Shown piece after piece: positions 1-9,868 of a DNA stretch of 15,460 nucleotides. The notes under the pieces were generated by a model, which was not told where the DNA came from, did not search any database, and saw only the letters and a program-made list of their open reading frames with translations. Position numbers and translations under genes: made by a program. The number at the start of each line of letters is the position of its first letter. Within the stretch, counting starts at the first letter, position 1. Source of the stretch: an uncultured Eggerthellaceae bacterium (GTDB lineage Bacteria > Actinomycetota > Coriobacteriia > Coriobacteriales > Eggerthellaceae); the NCBI GenBank assembly GCA_946618265.1, contig CAMOLA010000047.1, forward strand, positions 1-15,460, written 5' to 3'.

Positions 1-2507
<2,507 letters not shown>

Positions 2508-2550
2508 CTTGTACTCCTAACTCGATGCTGACACTGACAGAAACTTGAAA

Positions 2551-2564
2551 CGGCCCGAAGGCCG
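2551..2564 (-). promoter_or_regulatory. Hairpin in the ppdK 5' leader
   Basis: On the minus strand, CGGCC-TTCG-GGCCG forms a 5-bp GC stem with a cUUCGg tetraloop, an unusually stable class, followed by TTTCAAGTTTC. It lies 44 nt upstream of the ppdK GTG. It could be a weak attenuator or terminator for upstream transcription, or an mRNA-stabilising hairpin. The remaining 244-nt gap (2508-2751) holds an AT-rich stretch near 2580-2595 (TATATT on the minus strand) that may be the ppdK promoter, but no convincing -35 box was found. Confidence 0.3.
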
Positions 2565-2751
2565 CTCTAAGTTATCTGAGAATATAGTAACGCAAAACGC
2601 AAGGAATTGGAGTGATTTCGACTCATTTTGTCGGACATGTCAATGGCCAAGACTGAAGGAATGTCCTGACCACCGACATATCTCTACGCTTTTTCGCGAT
2701 TCGTACCGATGTCTACAGCGCCGTGAGCCGCTATCGAGAACCATCCGGTTA

Positions 2752-3444
2752 TTACAAGACCTCCCGATTCATGATCGACGAGCCGAGCGAAATCTTCAAG
2801 TTGCCGTTTAGGCAGCGCAGCTCGTCTATGAGGCGCTTCTCCAGGCCCTCGCCCTTCATGCGGATCTTGTATTCCAGCTGGAAGAGGCTGCCCATGTTGG
2901 TCGTCTGCACGCTTTGCAGCTCGTAGCTCGCGGTGTATGCGGCAAGCGTTTCGTCGAAGACGCCCTCGAACTCGAGGTCTTCAGGCACGGTGATCTTGAG
3001 CTGCTTGAACCCGGATTGGCTCGTGCCGAACGGCGTCGTGACGTAGATGATGTTGAACACGCCGACGACCGCTGTCAGTATCGCAGCCACCCCGATATAG
3101 CCCATGCCGGTGGCCAGGCCGATCGCCATCGCGAGGAACACGCTGCCTATGTCCTTCGCCGTACCCGCGATGGAGCGGAACCTGACGAGGTTGAACACGC
3201 CCATGACCGCCACGCCGGCGCCCAGGTTTCCGTTGACCAACGTGATGACCATCTGCACGATGACCGGCAGCAGCGCAAGCGTGATCACGAAGTTCTTCGA
3301 ATAGTTATGCCGATACATGTATATGAACGCCCCCACGAGACCCAACAAGAGCGAGGCGAGCGTGCACCACATGAATCCCGCGCTCGTGACCGTCGTCATC
3401 GCCGACTCGGTCGTGCCGAGCACTGAAGTGAAAAGCTGTTCCAT
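2752..3444 (-). CDS. DUF4956 family membrane protein
   Basis: A 230-aa protein recognised as DUF4956-like by its layout and the motif FNLVRFRSIAGTAKDIGSVF (residues 84-103). Hydrophobic segments lie at about 23-45, 52-71, 74-88 and 100-137. A soluble C-terminal part (about 148-230) contains PEDLEFEGVFDE and a basic MKGEGLEKRLIDELR stretch. The biochemical role is not established. DUF4956 genes often sit next to VTC-domain polyphosphate polymerase genes, and one lies divergently just 152 bp away here, so a shared membrane module is likely (inference). The ATG at 3444 is preferred over an in-frame ATG 8 codons upstream because AAGGA lies 7 nt before it. The next gene on the same strand is ppdK, after a 244-nt gap with no clear terminator. 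Confidence 0.85.
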   Translation of the reverse strand: MEQLFTSVLGTTESAMTTVTSAGFMWCTLASLLLGLVGAFIYMYRHNYSKNFVITLALLPVIVQMVITLVNGNLGAGVAVMGVFNLVRFRSIAGTAKDIGSVFLAMAIGLATGMGYIGVAAILTAVVGVFNIIYVTTPFGTSQSGFKQLKITVPEDLEFEGVFDETLAAYTASYELQSVQTTNMGSLFQLEYKIRMKGEGLEKRLIDELRCLNGNLKISLGSSIMNREVL

Positions 3445-3596
3445 TCCCTGTTCCTTTCTCGCTTTCACGATGTTGCAGATGCATGGTAGGAACCGAAACT
3501 TAAACTTCGCTGAAACGCCAAACCGCCACCTTTAAGCGGCTTTTCAGGTTTCGCGCCTATTCTTCAAGCTGCAAACTCAAGGAATCGAGGGGCAAC
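3445..3596. promoter_or_regulatory. Divergent promoter region, DUF4956 / VTC gene
   Basis: This 152-nt non-coding stretch separates two divergently read genes and must hold both promoters unless they are read from afar. It is AT-richer than its surroundings (about 3480-3565). A GAGGGG ribosome site ends 4 nt before the VTC ATG at 3597. No pair of -35/-10 boxes was good enough to call. A small imperfect GCGG-type stem sits near 3525-3542. Confidence 0.45.
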
Positions 3597-4529
3597 ATGG
3601 CTGGTTTCATCACGACATTCGAGCGCAAGGAAACGAAGTACGTCCTGAACGCAGACCAAGTACGACTTATGAAGAAGGGCCTCGCAGGCAGGCTCGAGCT
3701 CGACGAGTACGGGCAGACGCGCATCGATTCGCTGTATTTCGATACGCCCAATCGCGACCTCATCTCGCGCTCGGTCGAGAAGCCGCTGTACAAGGAAAAG
3801 CTGCGCGTGCGCGCATATGGCGATGCGCATCCCAACTCGCCCGTCTTCATCGAGATCAAGAAGAAGTTCAAGGGCATCGTGTACAAGCGGCGCGTGCGCA
3901 TGTCGAGGTCGGGTGCTGAAGCGTATTTTCGTGGAATGCCCTATGAAGAGGCTCAGCGCCGGTTCCCCGTCAACGGAGCAGACGATCCTTCGGCCCTCTC
4001 TTCCGTCAACGTCCAAATCGCCCGCGAGATCGACTCGTTTTGTTCACGCCACGCCGGCATCGGCCCATCGATGGTCATAAGCTGCATGCGCGAAGCGTGG
4101 AAGCCAGTCGACCCCCGCGACCCTGAAACCGACATCCGCATCACGTTCGACGAGCGCATCTCGTTCGTCGACGTCTCGCAGGCTCCGTTCGATTACGACG
4201 CAGCCGTTGCAGCCGAGGGCAGAGACTACGCGCTTGCGCCCGGAGATGCCGTCATGGAGATCAAATGCGCCGGCTCGTATCCGATGTGGCTCGTTCGGCT
4301 TCTCGACGCATGCGCAATACGGCCGCGCTCGTTCTCGAAGTACGGTACGTCGTACGAAATCATCGCGAGCCGCCAGCGCGAAGCGGTTCGCCAGCGCGTG
4401 GCCGCTTCCGTGCGCGCCCGGAAATCTCGGGAGCTTCGCGAGTCCGCCCCTGCCAGCAAGCGCCCGGCCCTCTCCTTCTTCTCGGTCTTCGCACCGAAGC
4501 GTCGGCGCCGAGCTGTTTCTGCCAACTAA
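3597..4529 (+). CDS. VTC-domain polyphosphate polymerase-like protein
   Basis: A 310-aa protein of the VTC/triphosphate-tunnel superfamily (polyphosphate polymerase domain), which in yeast Vtc4 builds polyphosphate from ATP. The tunnel-type charged strands are visible: ERKETKYVL (9-17), YKEKLRVRAYG (65-75), FIEIKKKFKGIVYKRRVRM (84-102), IRITFDERI (180-188), VMEIKC (219-224) and RPRSFSKYGTSYE (242-254). These supply the acidic metal ligands and Lys/Arg phosphate ligands expected of the fold. Residues 258-310 form an extra Lys/Arg-rich tail ending in PKRRRR, outside the usual domain. No membrane segment is present, so membrane attachment could come from the divergent DUF4956 partner (inference). 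Polymerase activity itself is inferred from family. A perfect palindrome begins just after the stop and probably ends the transcript. Confidence 0.9.
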   Translation: MAGFITTFERKETKYVLNADQVRLMKKGLAGRLELDEYGQTRIDSLYFDTPNRDLISRSVEKPLYKEKLRVRAYGDAHPNSPVFIEIKKKFKGIVYKRRVRMSRSGAEAYFRGMPYEEAQRRFPVNGADDPSALSSVNVQIAREIDSFCSRHAGIGPSMVISCMREAWKPVDPRDPETDIRITFDERISFVDVSQAPFDYDAAVAAEGRDYALAPGDAVMEIKCAGSYPMWLVRLLDACAIRPRSFSKYGTSYEIIASRQREAVRQRVAASVRARKSRELRESAPASKRPALSFFSVFAPKRRRRAVSAN

Positions 4530-4531
4530 GG

Positions 4532-4595
4532 GACCGAAAGGGAGACTCCCCAACGGTCACAGACCGTTGGGGAGTCTCCCTCTTTCTGTCAGTCG
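4532..4595. repeat. Palindromic intergenic repeat, copy 1 (probable terminator)
   Basis: A perfect 20-bp inverted repeat (arms 4539-4558 and 4562-4581) with a 3-nt ACA loop lies 9 nt after the VTC stop codon. The outer flanks GACCGAAAG and CTTTCTGTC extend the pairing imperfectly. The right arm is followed by CTCTTTCTGT, so it can act as a Rho-independent terminator on the plus strand. A related element lies at 6857-6920, aligning at about 54 of 62 positions by hand with one 2-nt gap. Confidence 0.85.
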
Positions 4596-4640
4596 TTGCG
4601 TTAGGTTGTGCGCCATTCAGCATCGTTTAAGGTTTGCGGG

Positions 4641-4646
4641 TACAAT
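4641..4646 (+). promoter_or_regulatory. Candidate -10 box for the response regulator gene
   Basis: TACAAT matches the sigma-70 -10 consensus at 5 of 6 positions and lies 29 nt before the ATG at 4676. A recognisable -35 box 16-18 nt upstream was not seen, so the promoter may be activator-dependent or the box coincidental. Confidence 0.4.
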
Positions 4647-4675
4647 GATGCCAGCACGAACGAAAGGGGTTTGCG

Positions 4676-5350
4676 ATGCAGGTTCTCATCGTCGAAGATG
4701 ACATCAGGCTGGCACAGGCAGTCGGCAAGATTCTCGAGGAAAACAACTACCAAGTCGACATGGTCTATGACGGCGAATCGGGATTCGATTACGCGGAAAC
4801 TGGCATCTACGACGTCATCATTCTCGACGTCATGCTCCCCAAAAAGGATGGCTTCCAGGTCGTCAAAGAACTTCGCCGCGCCAGCGTCGACACGCCTGTG
4901 CTGCTCTTGACGGCGCGCAGCCAGATTCCCGATAAGATCGAAGGACTCGATTCCGGCGCGGACGACTACATGACCAAGCCATTCTCGCCGGCCGAGCTCC
5001 TAGCGCACCTTCGCGCGCTCACGCGCCGCACGGGCCAGGTCATTTTCGAGACGCTGACGTTCGAAGACCTCGAACTCAACCTCGAGAGCCACGACCTGAG
5101 CAAGGGCGGCAAGTCCATCAACCTTTCGTTCAAAGAGTTCTCGATCATCAACATCCTCATGGCCAACCATGACCAGATCGTGTCGAAGGAAACGCTCATC
5201 TCGAAGGTTTGGGGCGTCGAATCGTCCGCCGTCGACAACAACGTCGAGGCGTACATATCGTTCCTCCGCAAGAAGCTGAAGTTCCTCGGTTCGGCTACGC
5301 AGATCGAGACCCTACGCAAGGTCGGCTATCGACTCGTCGCCATGGACTAA
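4676..5350 (+). CDS. OmpR/PhoB-family response regulator
   Basis: A 224-aa two-component response regulator. The receiver domain (1-about 115) has the acidic pair D8/D9, phospho-acceptor D51 in IILDVMLPKKDG, T79 in LLLTAR, and K101 in YMTKPF. The C-terminal winged-helix DNA-binding domain (about 125-222) has LSFKEFSIINILMANHDQIV, then VWGVES, a recognition helix VDNNVEAYISFLRKKL, and the wing ending TLRKVGYRL. The start is supported by AAAGGGG 6 nt upstream. Its stop is 3 nt before the kinase ATG, so the two are co-transcribed and probably translationally coupled. It likely receives phosphate from that kinase. Target genes cannot be read from the sequence. The adjacent VTC gene is a possible target, by proximity only. 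Confidence 0.96.
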   Translation: MQVLIVEDDIRLAQAVGKILEENNYQVDMVYDGESGFDYAETGIYDVIILDVMLPKKDGFQVVKELRRASVDTPVLLLTARSQIPDKIEGLDSGADDYMTKPFSPAELLAHLRALTRRTGQVIFETLTFEDLELNLESHDLSKGGKSINLSFKEFSIINILMANHDQIVSKETLISKVWGVESSAVDNNVEAYISFLRKKLKFLGSATQIETLRKVGYRLVAMD

Positions 5351-5353
5351 ACC

Positions 5354-6724
5354 ATGTTCAAGAAGCTTCGCATACAGTTCATCGCCATAATCATGACGTC
5401 GGTGGCCGTCGTGCTCGCCGTCGTCTTCGCGGGCATCTGCGTCGCCGAGCACCAGCGCAGTGCAACGGAGGTCAACGAAGCCCTGGAAAGCGCGATCAGC
5501 AAGGCAGCAGACGGGCACTTCAACCCGCACCAGATGATGAACGGCCAGATGCGAAGCCTCGACGGCGGAACCGACGATAGCTCCTTTGGCCTCGGCGACG
5601 AAGTCGAGCTCTTCGACGACGGCACGGGCATGTCGTCGAACGCCGAGCCGCCATCCGACGTCCCCCGAATCGGCAAACGCGAGGACCGCGGCCGAAACGT
5701 CGTCCCCGTGGCCGTGTATTCGATTACCGAAACGTCTACCCTTCGCTCTGTTTCGGGTTATACGACCGCATCGATCGACAGCGATGTGCTCAGCAACGCA
5801 GCTTCTCGCATTTCTGAATTGGAAGATGGCAACGGCACCTTTAGCGATCTGGGGCTGCATTACCTCAAGCGCACGACGAGCACGACGACGTACGTCGCCT
5901 TCGCCGACACGTCGACGACCGAGAACTGGCAAGGGCTCGCCATCAACTTGGCCATAGCGGGACTTGGGACGTTGGCCGTGTTCTTCGTAATCAGTTTGTT
6001 CCTTTCTCGCTGGGCGCTCAAGCCCGTCCAGGAGGCTTGGGACGCGCAACGCCAGTTCGTCGCCGACGCATCGCATGACCTCAAGACGCCGCTCACCGTG
6101 ATATTGGCCAACACGTCCATATTGCTCAAGCATCCGGAGCGCTCGATCGCGAGCGAAAGCCAGTGGATCGAGTCCACCCAAGTGGAGGCCGAGCAGATGC
6201 AAGGTCTCGTCAACGAGATGCTCGAACTGGCCAAGGTCGAGGCCAACGCCCAGAAGCAAACTCAAATCGCCGAGCCAGTCGATTTCAGCGACTTGGTCGA
6301 CGGCCAAACGCTCATGTTTGACTCGGTCGCGCTCGAGCGCAACTGTCAGTTCGATTGCGAAATCGATGAAGACATCGTCGTCAAGGGTGACGAGCAGCAG
6401 TTGCGCAAGATGACCTCGACGCTGGTCGAGAACGCGTTCAAATACGTGAACGAAGGCGGCGCAATCGACGTGAACCTACGCAAGTCGGGTAAGAACGCGC
6501 TTCTGTCGATTCGCAACACCGGCTCGGTCATCTCCGCTGACGATTTGCCCCATATCTTCGACCGCTTTTACCGCACTGACAAGGCGCGCACATCAGGCGC
6601 CGGCGGCTTCGGTCTGGGCCTCGCAATCGCCCGCGAAATCGCCCGGTCCCACAGCGGCGACATCACCTGCGCCAGCAACGAATCAGACGGCACCACGTTC
6701 ACCGTCACGCTCCCGGCGGCATAG
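5354..6724 (+). CDS. Membrane sensor histidine kinase
   Basis: A 456-aa histidine kinase of the classic EnvZ/PhoR-like type. TM1 is at about 10-30 and TM2 at about 196-216, enclosing an approximately 165-residue extracytoplasmic region. That region is rich in Asp/Ser/Thr and matches no sensor domain I recognise. No full HAMP domain is obvious between TM2 and the H-box, only a short RWALKPVQEAWDAQR linker. The H-box is DASHDLKTPL with phospho-acceptor H241. The N-box is LVENAFKYV (N360). The G1-like segment reads IRNTG, then HIFDRFYRTD, and the G2 glycine loop is GGFGLGLAIAREI (417-429), followed by GTTFTVTLP. The start is 3 nt after the regulator stop with no strong ribosome site of its own, consistent with coupling. 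Downstream lies palindromic repeat copy 2, then the convergent sirtuin gene. Confidence 0.96.
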   Translation: MFKKLRIQFIAIIMTSVAVVLAVVFAGICVAEHQRSATEVNEALESAISKAADGHFNPHQMMNGQMRSLDGGTDDSSFGLGDEVELFDDGTGMSSNAEPPSDVPRIGKREDRGRNVVPVAVYSITETSTLRSVSGYTTASIDSDVLSNAASRISELEDGNGTFSDLGLHYLKRTTSTTTYVAFADTSTTENWQGLAINLAIAGLGTLAVFFVISLFLSRWALKPVQEAWDAQRQFVADASHDLKTPLTVILANTSILLKHPERSIASESQWIESTQVEAEQMQGLVNEMLELAKVEANAQKQTQIAEPVDFSDLVDGQTLMFDSVALERNCQFDCEIDEDIVVKGDEQQLRKMTSTLVENAFKYVNEGGAIDVNLRKSGKNALLSIRNTGSVISADDLPHIFDRFYRTDKARTSGAGGFGLGLAIAREIARSHSGDITCASNESDGTTFTVTLPAA

Positions 6725-6855
6725 CACGCCCCAATCCTCGGAACGCTACATCGCGCCATCCGGGGTTGCCAAGAGGTCGAGAGTAACATCATGAGCCGAA
6801 AGCGAAGGATGTCATTTCGAGCAATTTTCTCGATAACGCATGCGGTGCGCATTGC

Positions 6856-6920
6856 ACTGACCGAAAGGGAGTCTCCCCAATGGTCACTGACCGAAAGGGA
6901 GACTCCCTTTCGGTCAGTCG
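6856..6920. repeat. Palindromic intergenic repeat, copy 2 (probable bidirectional terminator)
   Basis: A 16-nt motif ACTGACCGAAAGGGAG occurs twice in direct orientation (6856-6871 and 6886-6901). It is followed by its exact inverse complement at 6903-6918. The second copy and the inverse form a perfect hairpin, and the first copy could pair with the same arm instead. The element sits between the convergent kinase gene (stop at 6724) and sirtuin gene (stop at 6931), where it can terminate both. It is the sister of the element at 4532-4595. The stretch 6725-6855 before it shows no gene or clear signal. Confidence 0.8.
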
Positions 6921-6930
6921 AACAATCCAA

Positions 6931-7668
6931 CTAGAAGTCGAAGACGTCACCGACTTTGGCTTGCACGCACAGGTCGGCGTAATGGTCGCGGGGCGTGGGC
7001 GCCAAGTTCACGATCGCCAGATGGCTCCCGTTGAAGTAGTCGATGAGCCCAGCTGCGGGATAAACGGCGAGCGACGTGCCGGCGATCACGAGCAGATCGG
7101 CATTGCGAATGGCCATGATGGACTCTTCCAAAATGCGCCCGTCGAGACCCTCCTCGTACAGTACGACGTCGGGCTTGACGATGCCGCCGCACTCGCAACG
7201 CGGCACGCCGTCGGCAGCGGCCTCATGGCAGGCCGTAATCCCATCGAGGTCGAAGAACTTCCCGCATTTCATGCAGTAGTTGCGCAGGACGCTGCCATGC
7301 AGCTCCCATACCGTCTTGCTGCCGGCCAGCTGGTGCAGGCCGTCGATGTTCTGGGTGATGATGGCCGAAAGCACTCCGTCGGCCTCGAGCTGCGCGAGCT
7401 TCTTATGCGCGCGGTTGGGCTGCGCCTCGCGTGCGATCATGCGGTCGAAATAGAATTCGAAGAACTGCTCCGGATGCGCATCGAAGTACGTGCGCGAAAT
7501 CATCTCCTCAGGAGGCACGTCACCGTATTTCTGCGCATACAGACCATCTGGACTGCGGAAATCAGGAATCCCGCTTTCCGTGGAAACGCCCGCACCGCCG
7601 AAGAACACCATGCGTCCAGACTTGCACTCGCCTATCCACGTGCGAAGTTTCTTAACAGATTCGGTCAT
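6931..7668 (-). CDS. Sir2-family NAD-dependent protein deacylase (sirtuin)
   Basis: A 245-aa sirtuin that removes acyl groups from lysine using NAD+, releasing nicotinamide and O-acyl-ADP-ribose. Visible motifs: the NAD-binding [16 protein letters not shown] (25-40), TQNIDGLH (105-112), catalytic His in ELHGSV (H124), zinc ligands CMKC (132-135) and CEC (158-160), GTSL (197-200), and IVNL for the ribose (219-222). The overall pattern resembles the bacterial Sir2Tm-like (class U) group more than the desuccinylase CobB type, an impression from motif spacing. The ATG at 7668 is used because AGGAG lies 7 nt upstream. An in-frame start 55 codons earlier would run through the glyS hairpin and has no family-like residues. 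A TATAAT box lies 33 nt before the start, so the gene has its own promoter. Confidence 0.94.
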   Translation of the reverse strand: MTESVKKLRTWIGECKSGRMVFFGGAGVSTESGIPDFRSPDGLYAQKYGDVPPEEMISRTYFDAHPEQFFEFYFDRMIAREAQPNRAHKKLAQLEADGVLSAIITQNIDGLHQLAGSKTVWELHGSVLRNYCMKCGKFFDLDGITACHEAAADGVPRCECGGIVKPDVVLYEEGLDGRILEESIMAIRNADLLVIAGTSLAVYPAAGLIDYFNGSHLAIVNLAPTPRDHYADLCVQAKVGDVFDF

Positions 7669-7701
7669 GACGCCGCTCCTCTCGAACTCGATTTCAACGC
7701 C

Positions 7702-7707
7702 ATTATA
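7702..7707 (-). promoter_or_regulatory. Candidate -10 box of the sirtuin gene
   Basis: TATAAT on the minus strand is an exact -10 consensus, 33 nt before the sirtuin ATG. The matching -35 position falls inside the T-run and right arm of the glyS hairpin and is a poor match (TTTTTC at 16 nt), so the promoter overlaps the terminator. Confidence 0.55.
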
Positions 7708-7709
7708 GC

Positions 7710-7744
7710 AAGCGCCCAACCAGGAAAAACCTGATTGGGCGCTT
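7710..7744 (-). terminator. Strong hairpin after glyS
   Basis: Two 15-nt arms (7710-7724 and 7730-7744) with a 5-nt loop. On the minus-strand RNA all 15 positions pair, counting one U-G wobble. On the plus strand that position is an A-C mismatch, which favours the minus orientation. It begins 42 nt after the glyS stop. The loop is UUUUU but the 3' U-tract is short, so termination may be partial or Rho-assisted. Confidence 0.65.
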
Positions 7745-7786
7745 TGCACTATGAAACAGTTACCCTGGAGGCCTGTTTCAGCGTTG

Positions 7787-9868
7787 CTATTTCTTGGCCA
7801 TCTTGCCGAAGTCGGCGACGTTGGCGAACACACCGACGAAGCTGTTCAGCAGGCGCATGTTGTTCGTCCTCACGGCATCGTCCTTGTCCTTGACCATGAC
7901 GTTCTCGAAGAACGCGTCGATCGGCTCGCGGAGCGCTGCCAGGTCGGCGAGGGCGGCGGCGTAGTCGTCGCTTGCGAGAGCCTCGCCCACGCGCGATTCG
8001 GTGTCGGCGATGGCGGCCGCCAAGGCGCTGCCGTGCTCGTTGAGCACCGAGGCATCGACCTCGACGCCAGCCTCGGCCTCGCGCAGGTTGTTCGCGCGGG
8101 CGTAGGCGGTTGCCAGGTTGTCGAACGTCTCATGGTCGTTGGCGCGAGCGCTTTCGAGGGCGCGGGCGCGGGCCGCGATCGTCATGGGCTCTTCGATGCC
8201 CGTCGTGAGAACGGCCTCAATGGTATCGGCTTCGCAACCGCCATCGCGCAGCATCACCTTCGTGCGGGTCACGAAGAAGTCGATGACCTCGGCACGAGCA
8301 GCAGCACGGTCGAACTCCAGCCCGCCCTTCTCGTAAATGTCGAGGGAAGCGTCAATCGCGTCGACCAGCGACACGTCCAGCCCCGCTTCGAGCATGGCCA
8401 AGATGCCGATGGCGGAACGTCGCAGGCCGAACGGGTCGGAAGAGCCAGTCGGGCCCTGCCCCACGGCGAACAGGCCGCAGATAGTATCGAGCTTGTCGGC
8501 CGTCGCGACGACCTTGCCCACCATGCTCGCAGGCGTCTCGTCGCCGGCGAAACGCGGACGGTAATGGTCGGCGATTGCCTCGGCCACCTGATCGGTCTCG
8601 CCCGCCGCCTTGGCGTAGTAGCGGCCCATGATGCCCTGCACGCTGGTGAACTCGACGACGGCGCCCGTCACGAGGTCGGCCTTGCACAGGAACGCAGCGC
8701 GCTTGGCATCAGCGGTATCCGTCGCATCCAGGCCGGCATCGGCTGCGAGCTTTTCGGCGAGCTCGACGATGCGGTCGGTCTTGGCGCGCGTGGTGCCCAG
8801 GGATTCCTGGAACACGACTTCGCCGAGCTTCTCGACATAGGCTTCGAGCGGCTGCTTCAAGTCCTCTTCATAGAAGAACTTGGCGTCGTAGAGGCGCGCG
8901 GCCACGACGCGCTGGTTGCCGTCGACGATGTTATCGCGGTACTCGGGGTTGCCGTTGGACGTGATGAGGAACTTGTTCGACAGCGTGCCGTCGGCGTTGA
9001 ACAGCGGGAAGTAGCGCTGGTGCACCAACATGGCATCGACGGTGATCTCCTTGGGCACGGCCAGGAACAGCTCGTCGAACTCGCCCACCATGACGGTCGG
9101 GAACTCGGTGAGGTTGACGACCTCCTCCATGGTCTTGGCCGGCAGCTCGGACACGAGGCCGGTCTCGGCTTCGATGGCCTTGACCTGCTCGCGGATGGAC
9201 GCCTCGCGCTCGGCTTCGCTCGGCACGACATGCGCGCCGCGCAGGATGTCGATCAAATCGTCGGCGGTCGCCACCGTATGCGGACCCGGGTCCAGGAAGC
9301 GATGGCCGATCGTGGTGTTGCCTGCAGTCAGGCCTGCGAACTCGACGGGCACGACGACATCGCCGAGCATGGCCAAAAGCCAGCGGACCGGACGGCTGAA
9401 CTGCTCGCGGCGGCTGCCCCAGCGCTGGGACTTGGGCCACGAGATGGTCGTGATCAAATTGCCGAGCAGCTCGGGCAGCAAGCTGGCGACATCGACCGAA
9501 GGCGTCTCCTTGACGGCGTACACGTACTCGGTGCCGTTCTCGTCGCGGCGCTCCAGACTCGCCGGATCGACGCCCTTGCCGCGCGCGAAGCCGATGGCGG
9601 CCTTGGTGGGCTCACCGTTCTCGTCGAAAGCGATCTTGGCCGATGGGCCGCGGAACTCCTCGACGGAGGCCTCGGTCGCCTCGGGCACGTCCGCCACGAT
9701 GACAATCAAACGGCGAGGCGTGGTGTAAACCGAAACGTCGCCATGGGGGATCTTCGCGCCATCGAACGCGGAGGCGGCCAACCCGCCCAACTTGGTCGTA
9801 ACTGCATGGAGGTCGAATGCCGGCATCTCCTCGGTGCCGATTTCGAAAGCAAGCGTCTTATTCGCCAT
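7787..9868 (-). CDS. glyS: Glycine--tRNA ligase beta subunit
   Basis: The beta chain of the alpha2beta2 glycyl-tRNA synthetase, which binds and positions tRNA-Gly for charging. At 693 aa it matches the family (about 690). The N-terminus is typical: [12 protein letters not shown] (6-17), [10 protein letters not shown] (48-57), and [20 protein letters not shown] (72-91). The middle carries the family body, with the segments [11 protein letters not shown] and [14 protein letters not shown]. The C-terminal DALR-like helical domain ends [13 protein letters not shown] and [19 protein letters not shown] precedes the ATG by 7 nt. The first 11 nt overlap the end of glyQ, so the two subunits are coupled for equal production. 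A 747-aa frame on the opposite strand is a shadow. Confidence 0.98.
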   Translation of the reverse strand: MANKTLAFEIGTEEMPAFDLHAVTTKLGGLAASAFDGAKIPHGDVSVYTTPRRLIVIVADVPEATEASVEEFRGPSAKIAFDENGEPTKAAIGFARGKGVDPASLERRDENGTEYVYAVKETPSVDVASLLPELLGNLITTISWPKSQRWGSRREQFSRPVRWLLAMLGDVVVPVEFAGLTAGNTTIGHRFLDPGPHTVATADDLIDILRGAHVVPSEAEREASIREQVKAIEAETGLVSELPAKTMEEVVNLTEFPTVMVGEFDELFLAVPKEITVDAMLVHQRYFPLFNADGTLSNKFLITSNGNPEYRDNIVDGNQRVVAARLYDAKFFYEEDLKQPLEAYVEKLGEVVFQESLGTTRAKTDRIVELAEKLAADAGLDATDTADAKRAAFLCKADLVTGAVVEFTSVQGIMGRYYAKAAGETDQVAEAIADHYRPRFAGDETPASMVGKVVATADKLDTICGLFAVGQGPTGSSDPFGLRRSAIGILAMLEAGLDVSLVDAIDASLDIYEKGGLEFDRAAARAEVIDFFVTRTKVMLRDGGCEADTIEAVLTTGIEEPMTIAARARALESARANDHETFDNLATAYARANNLREAEAGVEVDASVLNEHGSALAAAIADTESRVGEALASDDYAAALADLAALREPIDAFFENVMVKDKDDAVRTNNMRLLNSFVGVFANVADFGKMAKK

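Noticed and set aside
5312..6307. A 331-codon minus-strand frame.
   Set aside because: It is antisense to the histidine kinase, whose H, N and G boxes are complete.
6568..6930. Small frames across the palindromic repeats, with TDRKG..SLSVS-type translations.
   Set aside because: The peptide similarity between frames reflects the repeat DNA itself. There are no ribosome sites or domain features.
7669..7833. A 55-codon N-terminal extension of the sirtuin.
   Set aside because: It would translate through the glyS end, the terminator hairpin and the TATAAT box. The later ATG has AGGAG at ideal spacing.
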